Part shown: positions 12,500 through 25,454 of the stretch, piece by piece
Layout: each line of letters opens with the position of its first letter
Numbering within the stretch: the stretch's first letter is position 1
Notes under the pieces: generated by a model
The model's database searches: none
What the model saw: the letters and a program-made list of their open reading frames with translations, nothing else
What the model was told of the DNA's origin: nothing
Assembly: GCF_910596095.1 (NCBI RefSeq)
Contig: NC_056540.1
Span: 12,393,001 to 12,457,000 of the forward strand
Source of the DNA: Thunnus maccoyii
Lineage: Eukaryota > Chordata > Actinopteri > Scombriformes > Scombridae
DNA length: 64,000 bases
Reading direction: 5' to 3'
Made by a program: the position numbers and the translations under genes

Positions 12500-14665
12500 T
12501 TTGACACATTTTGGGCTTATTTGCGTTCTTGCCAACTTAGAGGAGAAGATCAGCACTATACTCTCATGTCTGTAAATTAATGCCGTCTTCATGTCAAATC
12601 GTTCAGACCATAATTCATCCAAACAGCAATACAGTATATCCTTTGTGAAAAGAAATACTCTGACCGATCACAAAATGGCTGCAAAGCTACCATCCCTTTC
12701 AGTTACACCAAAATAAAATCCAATACTGACACTAATAAAATAGATTCAGCTCATTTAAAAGGAGCTACAGGCCACACTGTTTGGTTGTTTATGGTTTTTA
12801 ATGAACTGCCACAAATACCACAACAAAAGTAGCAACTTCAGGCTAGCTAATGGTGTGACAATAATCTGTAAGCACAAGTCAGAGTAATGGGATGTTTCCC
12901 TGCCTTTCACGTACTGGCGACATTGTGTGAATGCAGAGTACTAAAGCAAGGAAGTGCCACCTTAGCTTAGCTAGCTTAGTTTAGTTTAGCAGAAAGACTG
13001 GAAGCAGGAAGAAGCAGCTAGCTTAGCTAGATTTGTCCAATCCATACAAAGGTTGTGCAGTGCCTTAAAGGGAAAATTCACCGCTGTAAATAAAATGATT
13101 TCTTAAAACCAGGTCACCTATTTAGTACAAATGATTAATTATTTTTGAAATTGGTGCCCTATGACTAGAGAAAACTGAGAAAAAGACTGTAGATTCCCCA
13201 TTACGCTCTTAAGGGGGAATCCTACAACAACCAGAATGCATTGTGTGCATCTCCTCCAATCAGACTGACTGACTGAGGCTGTGAGCAGCATTATATCTCT
13301 TATTTTCATTTACAAAACGTTTTTGCTCATCGTGTCTGGATATATATCGTACCAGTGTGCAAGGACCATAAAAACAAACAGTGCGCTGGAATAAGTTATG
13401 TCGATCATTGCTTACCGAGAGCTGCAAAGTTACACACGAGCCAGAGCTGCTGCTGCTGGACCAGTGGACAGTCAAAACACCACTGAGTCTGCCGTCTCCA
13501 TTTGATGTTGGTTTTTGAAACAATCATGGATTGTGGACCTGACACGCCAGAAGGTTTGTTACACAGAACCATCTGAGAAGTCCTCTTTAGAAACTGTTTG
13601 GAAAAGGGCAGGCGTTTTCAAAAAATATTTGACGATATAATTTGTCAGAAAAAGTCAGGTTTACCAAAGCACTGCAAAGTTTGTTGCAAAGGGTTTTCTG
13701 TTCTGTCTCCATTTTCCCTGACGATCCTCACCGGTCGATGGAGCAGCACCTCTTTTCTCAGCTGCCTCTGTACCGGTGGTCACTTTATTCTGCATACTCT
13801 GTTTTGTCTGATTCCAAAGCACTATATTTGGCCTCATAAATTGTAATAGTATCGCCACAGCTCTGCTCCAACATTACATTGTAAAGCTAGTTTTTTTGTG
13901 TGTTAGATTCAGCTCTTCTGGATGAATCACAGAGAAATGTAGCAGCTTAACTTAGTTTAGCCACGGGTGTAGCATTGCTCCATTCCAGTGGTCACTTCCA
14001 GTTGTCACCTCCTCTTCCAGACTCTGTTGTGTCTGATACAACATCGCAATATTGGGCCTCATATCATGAACGTAGTTTTCTTCCATATATAGTGATATTT
14101 TGAAGTATTTAGTAGTATGATATTTTAGTGTCTGCTTTTCCCTATCACTAGCATAACATGGTAGATGGGAGTGTTTTGGGAGACCCACATTTTACCATCC
14201 TTGAAAGCACCGCTACTGAAAATGAATAAATGTGGTTTGTAGTCTAAGGCAGAGCTCAAAAAAAAAGAGCTCTGGATGCAGGCAACATTCTGGTTGAAAA
14301 TCGTCAAAGTTTCCCTTTAAGTGCCGCAGTATTTCTTTGTGAATAACAGCCTAGAGTAAAGTAACTCCTTCTAAACCACAAATGGCCATTTCTTCTGTTA
14401 TATGAATTAAACAAATGAAATACAACTTGTTAATTAGTGAGCTTTAGGAGAACTGGTAGGCATATTTTTAACTTTGGAGAAAGCCTAGCTAGCTGTTTCC
14501 CCCTGCTTACAGTCTTCATGCAAAGCTAAGCTAATTACCTCCCAGCTCCAGCTCTGTAGCCTACTTAATGCGCAGATATGAAAATGGTGTTAATGTTCTC
14601 ATCTAACTCTTGGCAAGAAAGCGAATAAGCATATTCCCCAAAATATCCAACTAATTCCTTTAAAC
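12500..14665 (+). mobile_element. Palindromic MITE-like element, split by a second transposon
   Basis: The outer left arm (12500-12576, 'cttatttgcgttcttgcc') and inner left arm (12960-13056, 'agactggaagcaggaagaag') are matched in reverse complement by the right arm at 14326-14665 ('tcttggcaagaaagcgaata', 'gctagctgtttccccctgct'). This is the family seen uninterrupted at 18124-18532. The copy is interrupted at 13065-14320 by another element with its own terminal repeats. The segment 12590-12950 between outer and inner left arm is not explained by this family and may be a further insertion. Confidence 0.75.
13065..14320. mobile_element. Inserted non-autonomous DNA transposon, 1256 bp, with target-site duplication
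   Basis: The ends are inverted repeats TTAAAGGGAAA (13065) and TTTCCCTTTAA (to 14320), flanked on both sides by GTGCC (13060-13064 and 14321-14325), which looks like a 5-bp target-site duplication. No transposase frame is present. The inside carries a diverged duplication: 13740-13850 and 13970-14075 share the order 'agcac/catt', 'ggtcactt', 'actctgtt', 'tgtctgat' and 'ggcctcat'. The superfamily is unsure: the TTAA edge recalls piggyBac, but the extra 5-bp match argues for another type. Confidence 0.8.
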
Positions 14666-14834
14666 ATCTAGCTACGCTAACACTTGATCATTCAGTAATG
14701 GCAATAAGATAGGTGGTCCATATGTTTGATGGGAACCCCAAAAGTAAGAGCACGTCATTGAATGTTGCACAAAATGTTTATGGTTATCTGTCACTTAAAT
14801 GCCATGTTGACTCAGTTTATTTATATCTTGATCA

Positions 14835-14838
<4 letters not shown>

Positions 14839-14868
<30 letters not shown>
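14839..14868 (+). repeat. (GT)n microsatellite
   Basis: Fifteen uninterrupted GT dinucleotides, followed by 'gagtgagagc'. Confidence 0.95.
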
Positions 14869-14871
<3 letters not shown>

Positions 14872-16480
14872 TGAGAGCTACCATGATGACAGCCAATTAA
14901 TTCAGCTCTCGGGGACTCGGCGAGGAGAAACAGTGACTCGCGGGCTGCATTAGTCATGCAGTATGGCAGCACTGGCATCAGGGAGCTCTCATACACTTTA
15001 AAGGTGACTCTGTGTATGTGTGTGTGCCCACATTTGTTGTTTGCCTCCTCTGCTATCCTGTCATCCCTCCCTCACCCATGGGGGCCCAGCATGAAACAGC
15101 CTCATGACTTAAGGATACCATCGACGGCGTTGAGTGCAGCCTGAGAAGCTGAGTGTCAAACTTCCAACAAAGCATTTAACAAGCACAACAGTGCACAGTG
15201 CTAACAGCTCGTTCAAAGACTATCGCAGAGTTTACCCCCTACAAGCACACAAACAAACAACTTTATTACAGTTGATGTAATGCTGAGTCCAAAGGGATGT
15301 GAAGGAAGTTTTTTAAAAAGAGGTGCTCTGCAGAAAGCAATGGTGCAGTGATATAATGATCACCGTGAAGTGGGTCACAGAGCTGTATACTAGTAATTAA
15401 AGGCTCAACTGTATGCTTTCTGTTATTGAATCTGACTGCAGTTGGACTATGCAGAATAACAAGGACATTAAGGAAAGAATTTATACTGAGACAACATACA
15501 CTCAGGTGTGTAAATGTGAAGGACACACACAAACATTACTCTGCTCATTTAATACATTTAATTCCCCATTATCCATCAGTGCTGACCATGAACAGCCTGT
15601 GTAACAGCTTGAATGTTCTATTTTAATGCCACAACCGATCACAGGTTATACATTAGCCATTCAGTTAATTCTGCAAACCTCAGTGTGAGAGTCACCAGAC
15701 TGCGAGGCGGCTTTATCTTCAAAAGTCAAGAGTCAGGGTGTAGATGCTCGTCTGAGTTTCTTGTCATTCAAATATGAAACACCGCTGCGGATGAACTGTT
15801 GCACAGAATCGTAAACACAACATCGAGTCATGCATTTTGCTTGTGACAAATGATGATAAATGTCTATGCACATACTTTCAGTGATAATGTTCTGAATGTG
15901 ATGGAGATGGTTATATTTAGCTGTAAAGATGTTAAAATGTTGATGTTTAGGTATTAAAGATGGTTAGGTTACGGTGTATGGTAATTATATTTAGGTATAA
16001 CTTAAGCTAGGTTTAGCTGCAAAGTTTTTAAAAAAAGATTAACAAATAAGGCATACTACATGTTTTATAGATCATAATTAATTACTTCAGTCAGAGATGT
16101 GCAAGCAAGTGGTTATACAATGAGAGTTGGCAGTAAAAGCTGTGCAATTTGAAGGAGCTCTCATATCTGAGCAGCAAATAGTATTCTGCCCTAAATAGAC
16201 ATACATGAACATTACATTACAATACATGAAATATATCACAGAAAGAGAAGGTTGGGATGGTGAAGGGGAGCTGCAACAAACAGTGTTGGTATAACCGAAT
16301 CAGCAGAGCAATCATGAGAAGTGCCGGGTTATAAAGGTCACGCTGTACACCTGCATGATTATGATTGGATGTTACTTGTCAGCTGATAGCCACACGGCTG
16401 GAGAATGACCCAATTATTGTGGAGCATGAATGAAAGCTGATTTCAATCAGCTAATGCAAGCATGACTTCAGTGCTCTTCT
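14869..16480. other. Intergenic, no gene seen
   Basis: Mixed-composition sequence without a supported gene or repeat. A monotonous TTTAGGTAT-type stretch lies at 15905-16020. Confidence 0.5.
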
Positions 16481-17035
16481 TGAACCAATGCTATTCTTTA
16501 TTAATGTTAATAATTAATTTATTAATGCTTTATAGACAACAATAAGCCCTTGGTAAAGCTCCTAACTATCTAACTAACTAACTAACAAGGAAAGGTTCTG
16601 GGTTGCCATCCTGCATCTTTAAAGTCTTAAATTCATGAGACTTACTTTAGAAGAAGAGAAGAGCAGCAGTGTATCCTTACGAAAATATATAAATTTATTA
16701 TTTTTTACAATATTAATTACAGCAGACCTTATATCGTAGGCTACAGTCCAGATGCCCTGCTGCCTTTTTCAGAAGGTGAGTGGTAAGACTGAAGACTGTC
16801 GATTGGGGAGGGGGGAGGGGGTGCCTTATCAATAAAAAGACATGAAAAGTTAAGCTAGCAGAGACATTTTCCACAACCTATAGCAACCCATATGTTTTTC
16901 TTATTAGTGTCTTATTACTGATTTACCGTATAAACCTATTATAAATTGATTGCTAACCATTAATAAAGCCAATTTATAAAGCATTTATAATTTCTGCCTC
17001 ACTAGATGGTGGTACCAAGTAGTTTTAAGTGTAAA
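16481..17035. repeat. Possible split AT-rich MITE
   Basis: Both edges carry 'taataaa/tttattaat' phrases: 'ttaatttattaatgctttat' near 16515 and 'taataaagccaatttataaa' near 16961. Between them are (ctaa)n near 16565-16587 and a G-rich block near 16805-16822. The pattern recalls AT-rich palindromic fish MITEs, but the arms are too diverged to call ends. Confidence 0.3.
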
Positions 17036-18123
17036 GGAAAGATATGGAGTTTGAGGGTAATCATTTTTGTGGTCTCTATGCCTGCAGCTTGATGATCCTC
17101 TATTCTGTCGGTTGGAGGCGGGATGTCTCCATGAAAAACAAACAAATGATGAGGAGGGCCAGTAGGTGGCTGGTTTGCTGCCTCAGCCAGTGCATTGCTT
17201 ACAAAGGGCCATCAGCCAAGGTTTGTAGCTGACAGATGAAGGCCCCCTAATGGTGCAGGACCATGCTGTGATTTACAATCTTTATATTTAACCAGAGAGA
17301 GATTAATTATCACCAGCAAATTGACAGATCCAAGGAGGTGAGGGAGGTTTCTAACTGACATTGCCATTCCTCACAGTGCTTCCTGCCAGAGGGCATTGCT
17401 CCTGACCTTGGGATGCCAGGCATGTTGGGCACCCCGCCTCCTTTCAGCAACACCTCCCTGATCTTTTTCTTTAATAATCATCCTTTATTCTTTGCAGGAT
17501 GGCACTCACCCTGGACTGGCTTATAGGCCTGACAAATGTTGTCAAAGAGAAAAGCGAAAGCGAAAATTCACTGTCAAACAGAATTCACTTATGTTTTTGA
17601 TTGTGGCCACTTTATTGCAGACTTGTGTGTGAGCATGTGTGTGAGAATGAATGAGCGAGGGAAGGAGTGTGAAGGAAAACAAGCCTTGCCCAAAGCTAGA
17701 AAACAAAAGAGCCATGATTCCACTCTGTGTTTCCACCCTCCCGGTTTACTGATGCCCTGCAGATGTCCTCAGCCACTTTTTATATCTAAACTATTGAATC
17801 TTGTGTGAGGTTTTTTGTCATGTTTCGCACTGTGTTTGGGTTGCTATCTAGTGTGTGATCGTTCATGTGGGTGACAGGCTTGGCCCAGTCATTGTCTGTG
17901 GTGTCTATTTAAAAGTACAATGCAAAATCATATTTCCTCTGTGGGGACAATAAAGAGCAATAATATTATGTCTTTAGGCTGTAAAATAATAAAAGCAGCT
18001 GGCATTTTGGGATTTCAGTCAACCTCAACAACAAACTGAAAATCGAGGCTGTAAGCTTTCTTGTTGCCATTTGAACTTCTTCAGTATCTGATTTAATTTC
18101 AAGATGTCTACTGGGACAAATTA
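17036..18123. other. Intergenic, no gene seen
   Basis: No coding exon could be supported. Short frames at 17044-17232 and 17536-17808 have no family resemblance and no flanking splice structure. Confidence 0.5.
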
Positions 18124-18532
18124 TTTAAAAGGGTACATTTTGGGAAATACCCTTAGAGTTAGACGAAAAGATTGATACCACTTTCATGTCCATGCTTCAA
18201 ATATGAAGCTACAGCCAGCAGCTGGTTGGTTTAGCTTAGCATAACGACTATAAACTGGGGAAAATAGCAAGCCCAGAGGTAGCAAAATCCATTTACCAGC
18301 ACCCCTAAAGCTCACTGATTGAGACATTATATTTTGTTTGTTTAATTCATACCTTTAGACAGCGCCAGGCTAGCTGTTTCTGCTTCCAGTCTTTACGCTA
18401 AGCTAAGCTAACCTGCTGCTGGCTCCGGCTACATATTTAACGTACAGGTATGAAAATGGTATAAATCCTCTCATCAAACTCTCAGCAAGAAAGCGAATAC
18501 ATTCCAAAAAAATCTTAAACTACTGCTTTAAA
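18124..18532 (+). mobile_element. Palindromic MITE-like element (uninterrupted copy)
   Basis: The left arm reads 'cattttgggaaatac', 'agagttagacgaaaagattg', 'gctacagccagcagctggtt', 'agcttagcata'. The right arm is its reverse complement: 'ctaagctaagctaacctgct', 'ggctccggctacatatttaa', 'tcatcaaactctcagcaaga'. Both ends carry TTTAAA. The centre holds 'ctcactgattgagacattat'. This is a foldback or MITE-type DNA element very common in percomorph fish. Confidence 0.85.
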
Positions 18533-19757
18533 GAGCAAAGGTTAGTCAGTGTTTTCTTCAAAAGGACCTTGAAGAAGAAGATATCCTACATTCTTCAGAA
18601 CGAGACAAGTAATTGCACAAAATGTACGGAATGTGCGTCCACTGATTTTGCTAAATAACTTGTTTTATTTTCAACTATGGCAGAGAGCAAAACATTCAGA
18701 ATATTAAGTTTCATTTCTGTTAGGAAGTTACATCACCTGTTGGCGTTCTATCAGTTCACCTTCAATTCAAACTGAATAAGTCAAATAAACATAATTTGGT
18801 TTGGTATCTGAATGCAGCAGGACTCTTTACACAGATTTGTCCCTTTGAAGATGAATAAGAGAAACAACTTTGTGGTCTTCCTGGCAGAGTAAAAACACAA
18901 TGCACTGCACTGGAAAATGAACTGATTCACAACTGAAATCAGACTGCCATTCAAATCATATAGAAGAGCTGTTCATTATTGTAAATGATTGAGCTATCAC
19001 AGGAATAACACATGCTTTACACCTCTCATTCCTATACAACAGCTTCTTCCAGCTCCTACCAGTCTCCGTGTCTTTCTCTCTTTCTCACCTCTCACCTTTG
19101 CCTCTATGCTCTCATCCATCTCTATTCACTGCTTCCCATAGCCAAGAAGCTCACCTACAGCACTCCCCCCTGGCACCATCACTTGCACTTTGCAGACTGA
19201 GGATCACAATGAAGGACAAGGTGCTAATGATTTCCATTCAGTTTAGCCCCGGGCTCGGGAATATACGTCCTGGATAAATCCTAAGATTTATGACATCAAC
19301 ATTTTATCTTCCTCTAAGTGCAGGACGACACAGAAGAGGGCAGCGGGGATGGACAGATAGAGCCATGCAGGAACCATGACTATCTTTACTAATCCTCTAG
19401 TACCCCTACCAGCTCACATTACAGATGGAAATCACTGAAGAATTATAACAGCGAATCAGCTCAGCTCAGTTTAAGACCCCGTTCACCACCAGCTGTCTCA
19501 CCCCTACCTCCCTTCGTTTCTTTCTCCTTACCACCCTTACATCACACCACCCTCCATCTGAAGTTAGTGCTTTAAAGGAGAGATCACACCAATCCAAAGT
19601 GTCAGCATGGGAACAATTAGCAGGCAGGTGCAGAAAATTGCTCTTTTCATAATGACGGATATTTATACATACCCCCTCATAGAGCTGGACATGCTGCCTC
19701 ATTGTTGTCTAGTAAATACTCAAGGCTCTTTCTCTTCCCCTTTCTTGCTTTTTGTCC

Positions 19758-19802
<45 letters not shown>

Positions 19803-22741
19803 AATGCTCAATTACAGCTCTGACACCCATAGTTCAAACCCACAAAAATAAAAGATAAAGCCTGTTGCAGCAAAATCTGACATCAGTTCAAGATGTCAGC
19901 TCAGACTGAGACATCAGTGATTCTCAATCCAATTACATTAATCGACCATAGAAAATCCATACTGAAGGTTGATGAACAATCTTTAGTGCCAAATCACAGG
20001 GATCGTGTGATAATAATTGAAGTTGGTTGTGGCTGTCACTATCCGTCTAATGAAATAATCTGGTTGAACTAACCCTCTGACCGTGATCATGACAGACATA
20101 ATTATCAGCCTGGGTTTTTTTTGTTTTTTTTTTCTAAATATTGTGCTTCACTCTCCCTCCCTAGTCAGTATGGATATTGTCAGTTAAATGTGGGAAACAC
20201 ATTACGTTTCAAAACATTGTAGTGTGTATAATAGACAAGGCGAGAGATCCAGTCAAAGAAGATGACAAGAGGAAGATGTGAGCGGTCTGCCATCATTTCC
20301 AAGGCTGTTCACTGACTTCAAAGGTACTAAAGACAGTGAAGGTCATGCACTTCTCAAAGGATCACTTATTGAAAACAGCCTTGCACGATTCGGCGATGTC
20401 CATATGACTTCATAGCGGCTCTCACTTTGTGCAGCGCGCTTAATTCAGCCCTGCAAGGTCAAAGAGGTCAGTGGACAAAGTGTTGCTCATCTTAACTGAC
20501 TAACAGCTGCATGCTGCTCTGTGTGTGCCACTCCTGGAAACACAGAGCGCTACTGCTCTCTACTGACAAATGCATGGAACTTTCCAGCTGAAACGGGTGC
20601 CCTATTATCAAGGTTTGCTTCATCACTGATAATGAAAAAGACAGAATATGACTGGTGAAATGGCAGTTCCTTTCTGCGTTTGAGACGTGCCACACTGGGG
20701 AGAGTGTTTGGAGGTTGCTATGCTGAGGATCACATCTTGTCTTGGCCCATATCATGTGGGATGTAATCCCCAGTGATCTGAGCAGGGCCTTATTATGATA
20801 AGATACACATCTTTATCCTCACAGTAAATAGCTTTCTGATTGTTGACCATTGCTGAAGCCTCCAGAGATATCCCCCTCTCAGACGCTTGTCTATCTCCTG
20901 TAGGATTTCTGACTGGTAGAGAGCTGATAAATATACCCATCAGCTCGTAAAGGATCATTTAGATTACAGGAGTATATTATGGTATTTCTGCAATGATTAA
21001 GTTTAATTAGCTTCTTTGATTGAAAAATAAAACAGCTCTTATTGTTTGATTTTAAGTGATTATGCATGACTGTCTGTATGTTGTGTTGTCTCCATCTGGT
21101 GGTATCTGGTGAAAGTACAGAAGTGTATTTCATTGACTTAGGGCAGATAAACACAAATAAACTCTTCATATTCTCTTATTATTTGTAACTCTGACTCATG
21201 GTCAGCATAACTTTACAACTTTTAATTCTGAAATTCACCACGACAACCAGAAATCAAATGAATCAAATTAAGAACAAAACAAACAAAACTAAGCTAAGGG
21301 AGAAATCTGTGATCACAAAGGCTATTCATTTTTAAACTGCACCATTAAATGAGATATGTTTCAAGTGTCCTGAGGGCTATGATGCAAAATTTAAATTCAG
21401 GGGTGACCAGAAAAACAAAAAAAATAAAATCAACTCTATGATGTAATGTAATGCAATACAAGAGCCCCACAATAAATAAATAATACCTTACCTAAAAAGT
21501 TTTCCGTTGAAAGTGCTACTTTAGTTGTTTGTGAGTTGACTCAGCAGTATGCTACCTTTTGAGGCCATATTTTTTTGTGGTGATGTATTGTAAATGCATT
21601 CCAATATGTTGTCTACATTATTAAAGTTATAGAGGAGCAGAAATATTACAAACATGCAGCAACAACACAAACTAAAGCTTAATCACCTCTTTGACACAGT
21701 GTGGACAAAAACAAAACACGGAAAGTTTAACACAGATAATATTTATTGTAGGAGTGTTGCAAAACTATATCTTGGAGTTTCTGTTTTATGGTTATCTGAT
21801 TTTGTGTTGAATGTTCATTTAAATTCATCATGTGAAATCATACAGAAAATTTTACTCTTCGTGAGCACCATATATGACTGCAGTTTTTTGGTAACTACCA
21901 TCTTCTTTGGTAAAGATGGATTAGGATTGTAGATGTTTTAGTTCACTCATACATGCTTGTCTGTCTGTGCATGAAAACATCATGTACAAAAACAATAACC
22001 TGAGCGTCCATTAAACATTGTAAGTGTTCATCATCCGGTGACAGCTCAGAGTCCCTGATGCTGAAGTGTCTGGAGGCCTTTCTTCTTTTGATGGACTGGG
22101 TCTTTACAACTTAATCCATGTTGGCCTATCTGCCATATGGTGCGCTGGTGTAAGAAAAGAGTACACTTGAAAACTACATTTTTATCCTGTCATACATGAA
22201 ACAAAACCCACAGGTGGTCCGTTAAAACAAGCTCTTGACTTTTAACATTCATTAAGCACTCTGAACGTTTACTACGATGAGCAGTGAACCATTTTTATCC
22301 TGAGGTGACAAAAATAGAAAAATATGTCTGTATCTAGAAGACAGATTCAGAGGATTCACTATGTAAATTGTAAGTTTCAGTTGAAGTAGCCTACCACTTT
22401 GTCAGTTGGAAAAAGCTTTGACACACACACACACACAAACCCCAAATGACAAACAGGTAGGCAATGCAGACCCAACAGAACAAAAATAATAAATGAGAAT
22501 GATTTGATGAAATTTTTATCTATGTCCATATGAATCTGTTACATTTGCCCTGAGCTAACATGTGACACAGTAAACAGCAAGCAAGATTTCCATATTTAGA
22601 CTTTTCTTTGCATACAAAATAAAGGGTTGCAGCTCTGACATTCTTATAATATCAAAGTGCTCTGGAGTTGCATTGAATGATGGTAAAAAAAATAAACATG
22701 TTAAGCGACTTTGTTCATAGAGTAACATTATGAGGGGCACT
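18533..22741. other. Intergenic, no gene seen
   Basis: No coding exon found. Contents worth noting: the CA microsatellite at 19760 and a unique-looking stretch at 20230-20480. The rest is AT-rich without recognisable structure. Confidence 0.5.
19760..19798 (+). repeat. (CA)n microsatellite
   Basis: About 19 uninterrupted CA units, followed by 'ctgcaaatgc'. Confidence 0.95.
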
Positions 22742-22950
22742 GCCATGGGCCGGTATCAAAAGCTGACCATTACCAGGGCTTAACCATGGAGCCAGCAGGG
22801 ATCCCTGAGACACAGAGCACAAATTCACATTTTGGTGAGGAAAAATTGATTTGCCTAACATGAAGCTTCTAGCTTAGAGATTTGTACATTATTAGCAGCA
22901 GGAGGACTTGCTGAGCATGAGGAAGTAAAATGTGTGCACAAAGAGAATCT
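22742..22950 (-). repeat. Dispersed repeat, truncated copy with half tRNA-like head
   Basis: It shares an ordered set of phrases with 24117-24345: 'aagctgaccat', 'gagccagcag', 'atccctgaca/gaga', 'aaattgatttgcc', 'agagatttgtac', 'agcagga', 'ctgagcatgagga/ctgagaatgagga'. On the minus strand 'tgctggctccatggttaag' is A-box-like, while the B-box half seen in the other copy is absent here. Confidence 0.6.
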
Positions 22951-24116
22951 GTAAATGTAAGAAACAGGAGTGAGTGAGGAGACTGACAGCCTCCTGATTG
23001 TATTGCAGTCAATGAAAGTGTGACAGCACTCTGCCTATCAATTAAAGTTTAATCTAAGAGACTATAACAGTTTGAGAAAGGGGAGGCCTTTTGCAACATT
23101 TTGAGGTTTGATATGTGCTTGGAAAGGTAAAACTGTGGGATTTAGACGTGTTTAGAATTTGTTTGCTGTTCTAAAAAAAATGGCTGCTTCAGCCTGTCTG
23201 ATAACATCACACTGATAAAATCTGAAAACTGCAGTAAAAGCCCTCACTTTGGACTTAAATTGCTCCAAAGGTACAAAATGTATCACAACACAAAATACAA
23301 CTTTGGAAATTCAACTTTTTGTAAATGATTTAAAGTTTGAATGGAGTCTGTAGGCTAAAAGATGTCCGAGCAGTTGAGTTTCAAAAGTGATGTTTAAAAT
23401 TTAATATCAAATTGCTGGAATATGCCAGAAAACAGAAAAGTAATAGCACACATCTGCTGAATGAGCTGCACAGTTTGACATTTGAATGGATTATTTAGCA
23501 GGAGGCATGCAGCAGTTGAAAAGGTCCAAACAACATACTAAATGTGGAATAAGAGGAAGTCACTGAATAACGAAATGTGCAATCACACAATACTTAGAAG
23601 GTGCATTTCCTGAAAAAACTGAATGTAGTTGATGCTAACTGATTAGACTGTCAACTACAGCTGTAACAGAAGTTTCTTTATGTATTGTAGCCCCATCTAC
23701 AAGTAAGGTTATATTCCAATCACATGTAACAGTATGCAACAAATAAGTTATGTGCATAATCCATCTTCATCATGGTTTGAATTGTCTTAATGTTGATCAG
23801 AGAGAAAACCATCTGGCTCCTCTGACACATGTTTAAAAAGACACACAATAGCCTCCATCATGTAAATTGTCCAGACAAAATGTTTTCTGGACAATTGCAT
23901 GCTGAGAAGTATATTCCATTTAGCTCACACTGTTTCTAAATAACTTAATTTGAGGATAGGAGACAAGGTGACAAGGAGTGGATTTTCTGTGTGTTTGTGC
24001 CAGTATGTAGTATCTCTTTCTATGTATTATTTTGGTGTGTGTGCATGTGTGTGCGCAAGACTGAAGCAGTGTGGTTGGAACCAGCTGTGTGTCTCTGTGT
24101 CTGCATTTCTTTAAAG

Positions 24117-24345
24117 AGAGCAGTCTTGCCAGGAGTGGGGATCAAACCCACAACCTTGTAATCCCATAGGGAAGCTGACCATGAGAACAGTTCTTAAACC
24201 ACTGAGCCAGCAGACTATCCCTGACATGTTAAGAAAAAGTTCCCATTTTATTGAGGAGAAATTGATTTGCCCAGAGATTTGTACGTCATTAGTGGCAGCA
24301 GGATTAGCTGAGAATGAGGATGTCTAATATCTGTACACAGTGTTT
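24117..24345 (-). repeat. Dispersed repeat carrying a class II tRNA-like sequence
   Basis: On the minus strand, positions 24213 down to about 24122 read as a degenerate Leu/Ser-type tRNA: GTCT start, 'ggctcagtggtttaag' D-arm/A box, a long variable region, a perfect five-pair T stem GTGGG/CCCAC around TTTGATC, and AGAC at the 3' edge that can pair with GTCT. The plus-side continuation (24214-24345) is shared with the repeat at 22742, so this is a repeat unit rather than a free tRNA gene. The tRNA-like part lies at the downstream end on the minus strand, an unusual order for a SINE. Confidence 0.6.
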
Positions 24346-24659
24346 GAAGGTATGAGGGGTGGAAATAACAAAAATTAATTGATAAAAATGTTTTAATCAA
24401 ATCGGCTTTAAATCAATCAAATCACCTGATAATTTATGATTCTATTTTTCAATTCTCAGGCATTTTCATCACCTCCATTTTTATCAATTAATGTTTATTC
24501 ATATTTCACTGGCCTGGGGTCATGAAATTTGTGTGAGTTTCATGGAGCGGCGAGCCAATGCCTCGCACTAGCTTGTGTACGTTTTATCCATTTTTCGGGT
24601 AGTGCCTCCTATTTATTCCACACAAAAAATGAAATCAGATTTTTCTTTTTTGATTAACT

Positions 24660-25045
24660 TATTTCAATCCAAAATTGATTGTAACCAAATTTGGGGATGT
24701 TGTACATGCAGCCACATAGCACAGGTGTGTAACATTTGATACAATTCTACTCACAGGGAGCCTTACAGTAATAATATAACATGATATTTCTACATTTCTG
24801 TTGTCTGTAATAAGATGAAACTTGACACACAATTTCTCCATGCACGACATATTGAAGCATGGCATCAATAGCCCCACCTTGTGGCCATTAATAAAACACT
24901 ACCATACTACTTATTAACTGCCATATCTCTTAAATGTAATATTCTGTGGCAAATTGAGCAGATTTGTACAGATGGGGATGCTGAATAAGTCTGTAGCATT
25001 TGATACAATTTCACTTGTAGGTGGCGCTACAAGATTTAAAAATTT
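24660..25045 (+). repeat. Old dispersed repeat with two subunits
   Basis: Two copies of the same phrase set lie about 264 bp apart: 'gtgtgtaacatttgatacaa' with 'gggagccttacag' (from 24725) and 'gtctgtagcatttgatacaa' with 'ggtggcgctacaag' (from 24989). Between them are 'actgccatatctctt' and 'atattctgtggcaaattgag'. I recognise the text as a common percomorph repeat; no coding content. Confidence 0.65.
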
Positions 25046-25454
25046 AGCAGCAGTAGTCAGCGCTCTACAACAGTAGAGAGTTGACACATGTCTGCCTGGA
25101 CAGTGGAGTATGATTTCTCACCCATCTTCATCCAGCAAATCAATAGGTGAGTTCCTTTTTGCTTTGATTGGTAGCACAGGCAAAATACATTACATTTCCA
25201 ATCAGTTGGAATATTGTTGTATGCCCTTCCTTTTGTCATGATACTAATTTGGTACCATGCCATCTGATCACAACATCAAACAAAATAAGCTATTCTACAA
25301 GTATATATTTTTTCATTAAGCCTGTGATCTATTTGTTGAGATTCTCTCTGACTTATTAACCAATCTTGATGTTTTGGATTTTTTGAAGTGAATTTTATTC
25401 TGATTAAATGCAAAAAGCACTGGACTTAATAAGTCGTTAAATCAGAGTCTTACT

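Noticed and set aside
24122-24213. Functional tRNA gene on the minus strand
   Set aside because: The acceptor stem matches only at its end and the anticodon arm is poor; a related copy at 22742 shows it belongs to a dispersed repeat.
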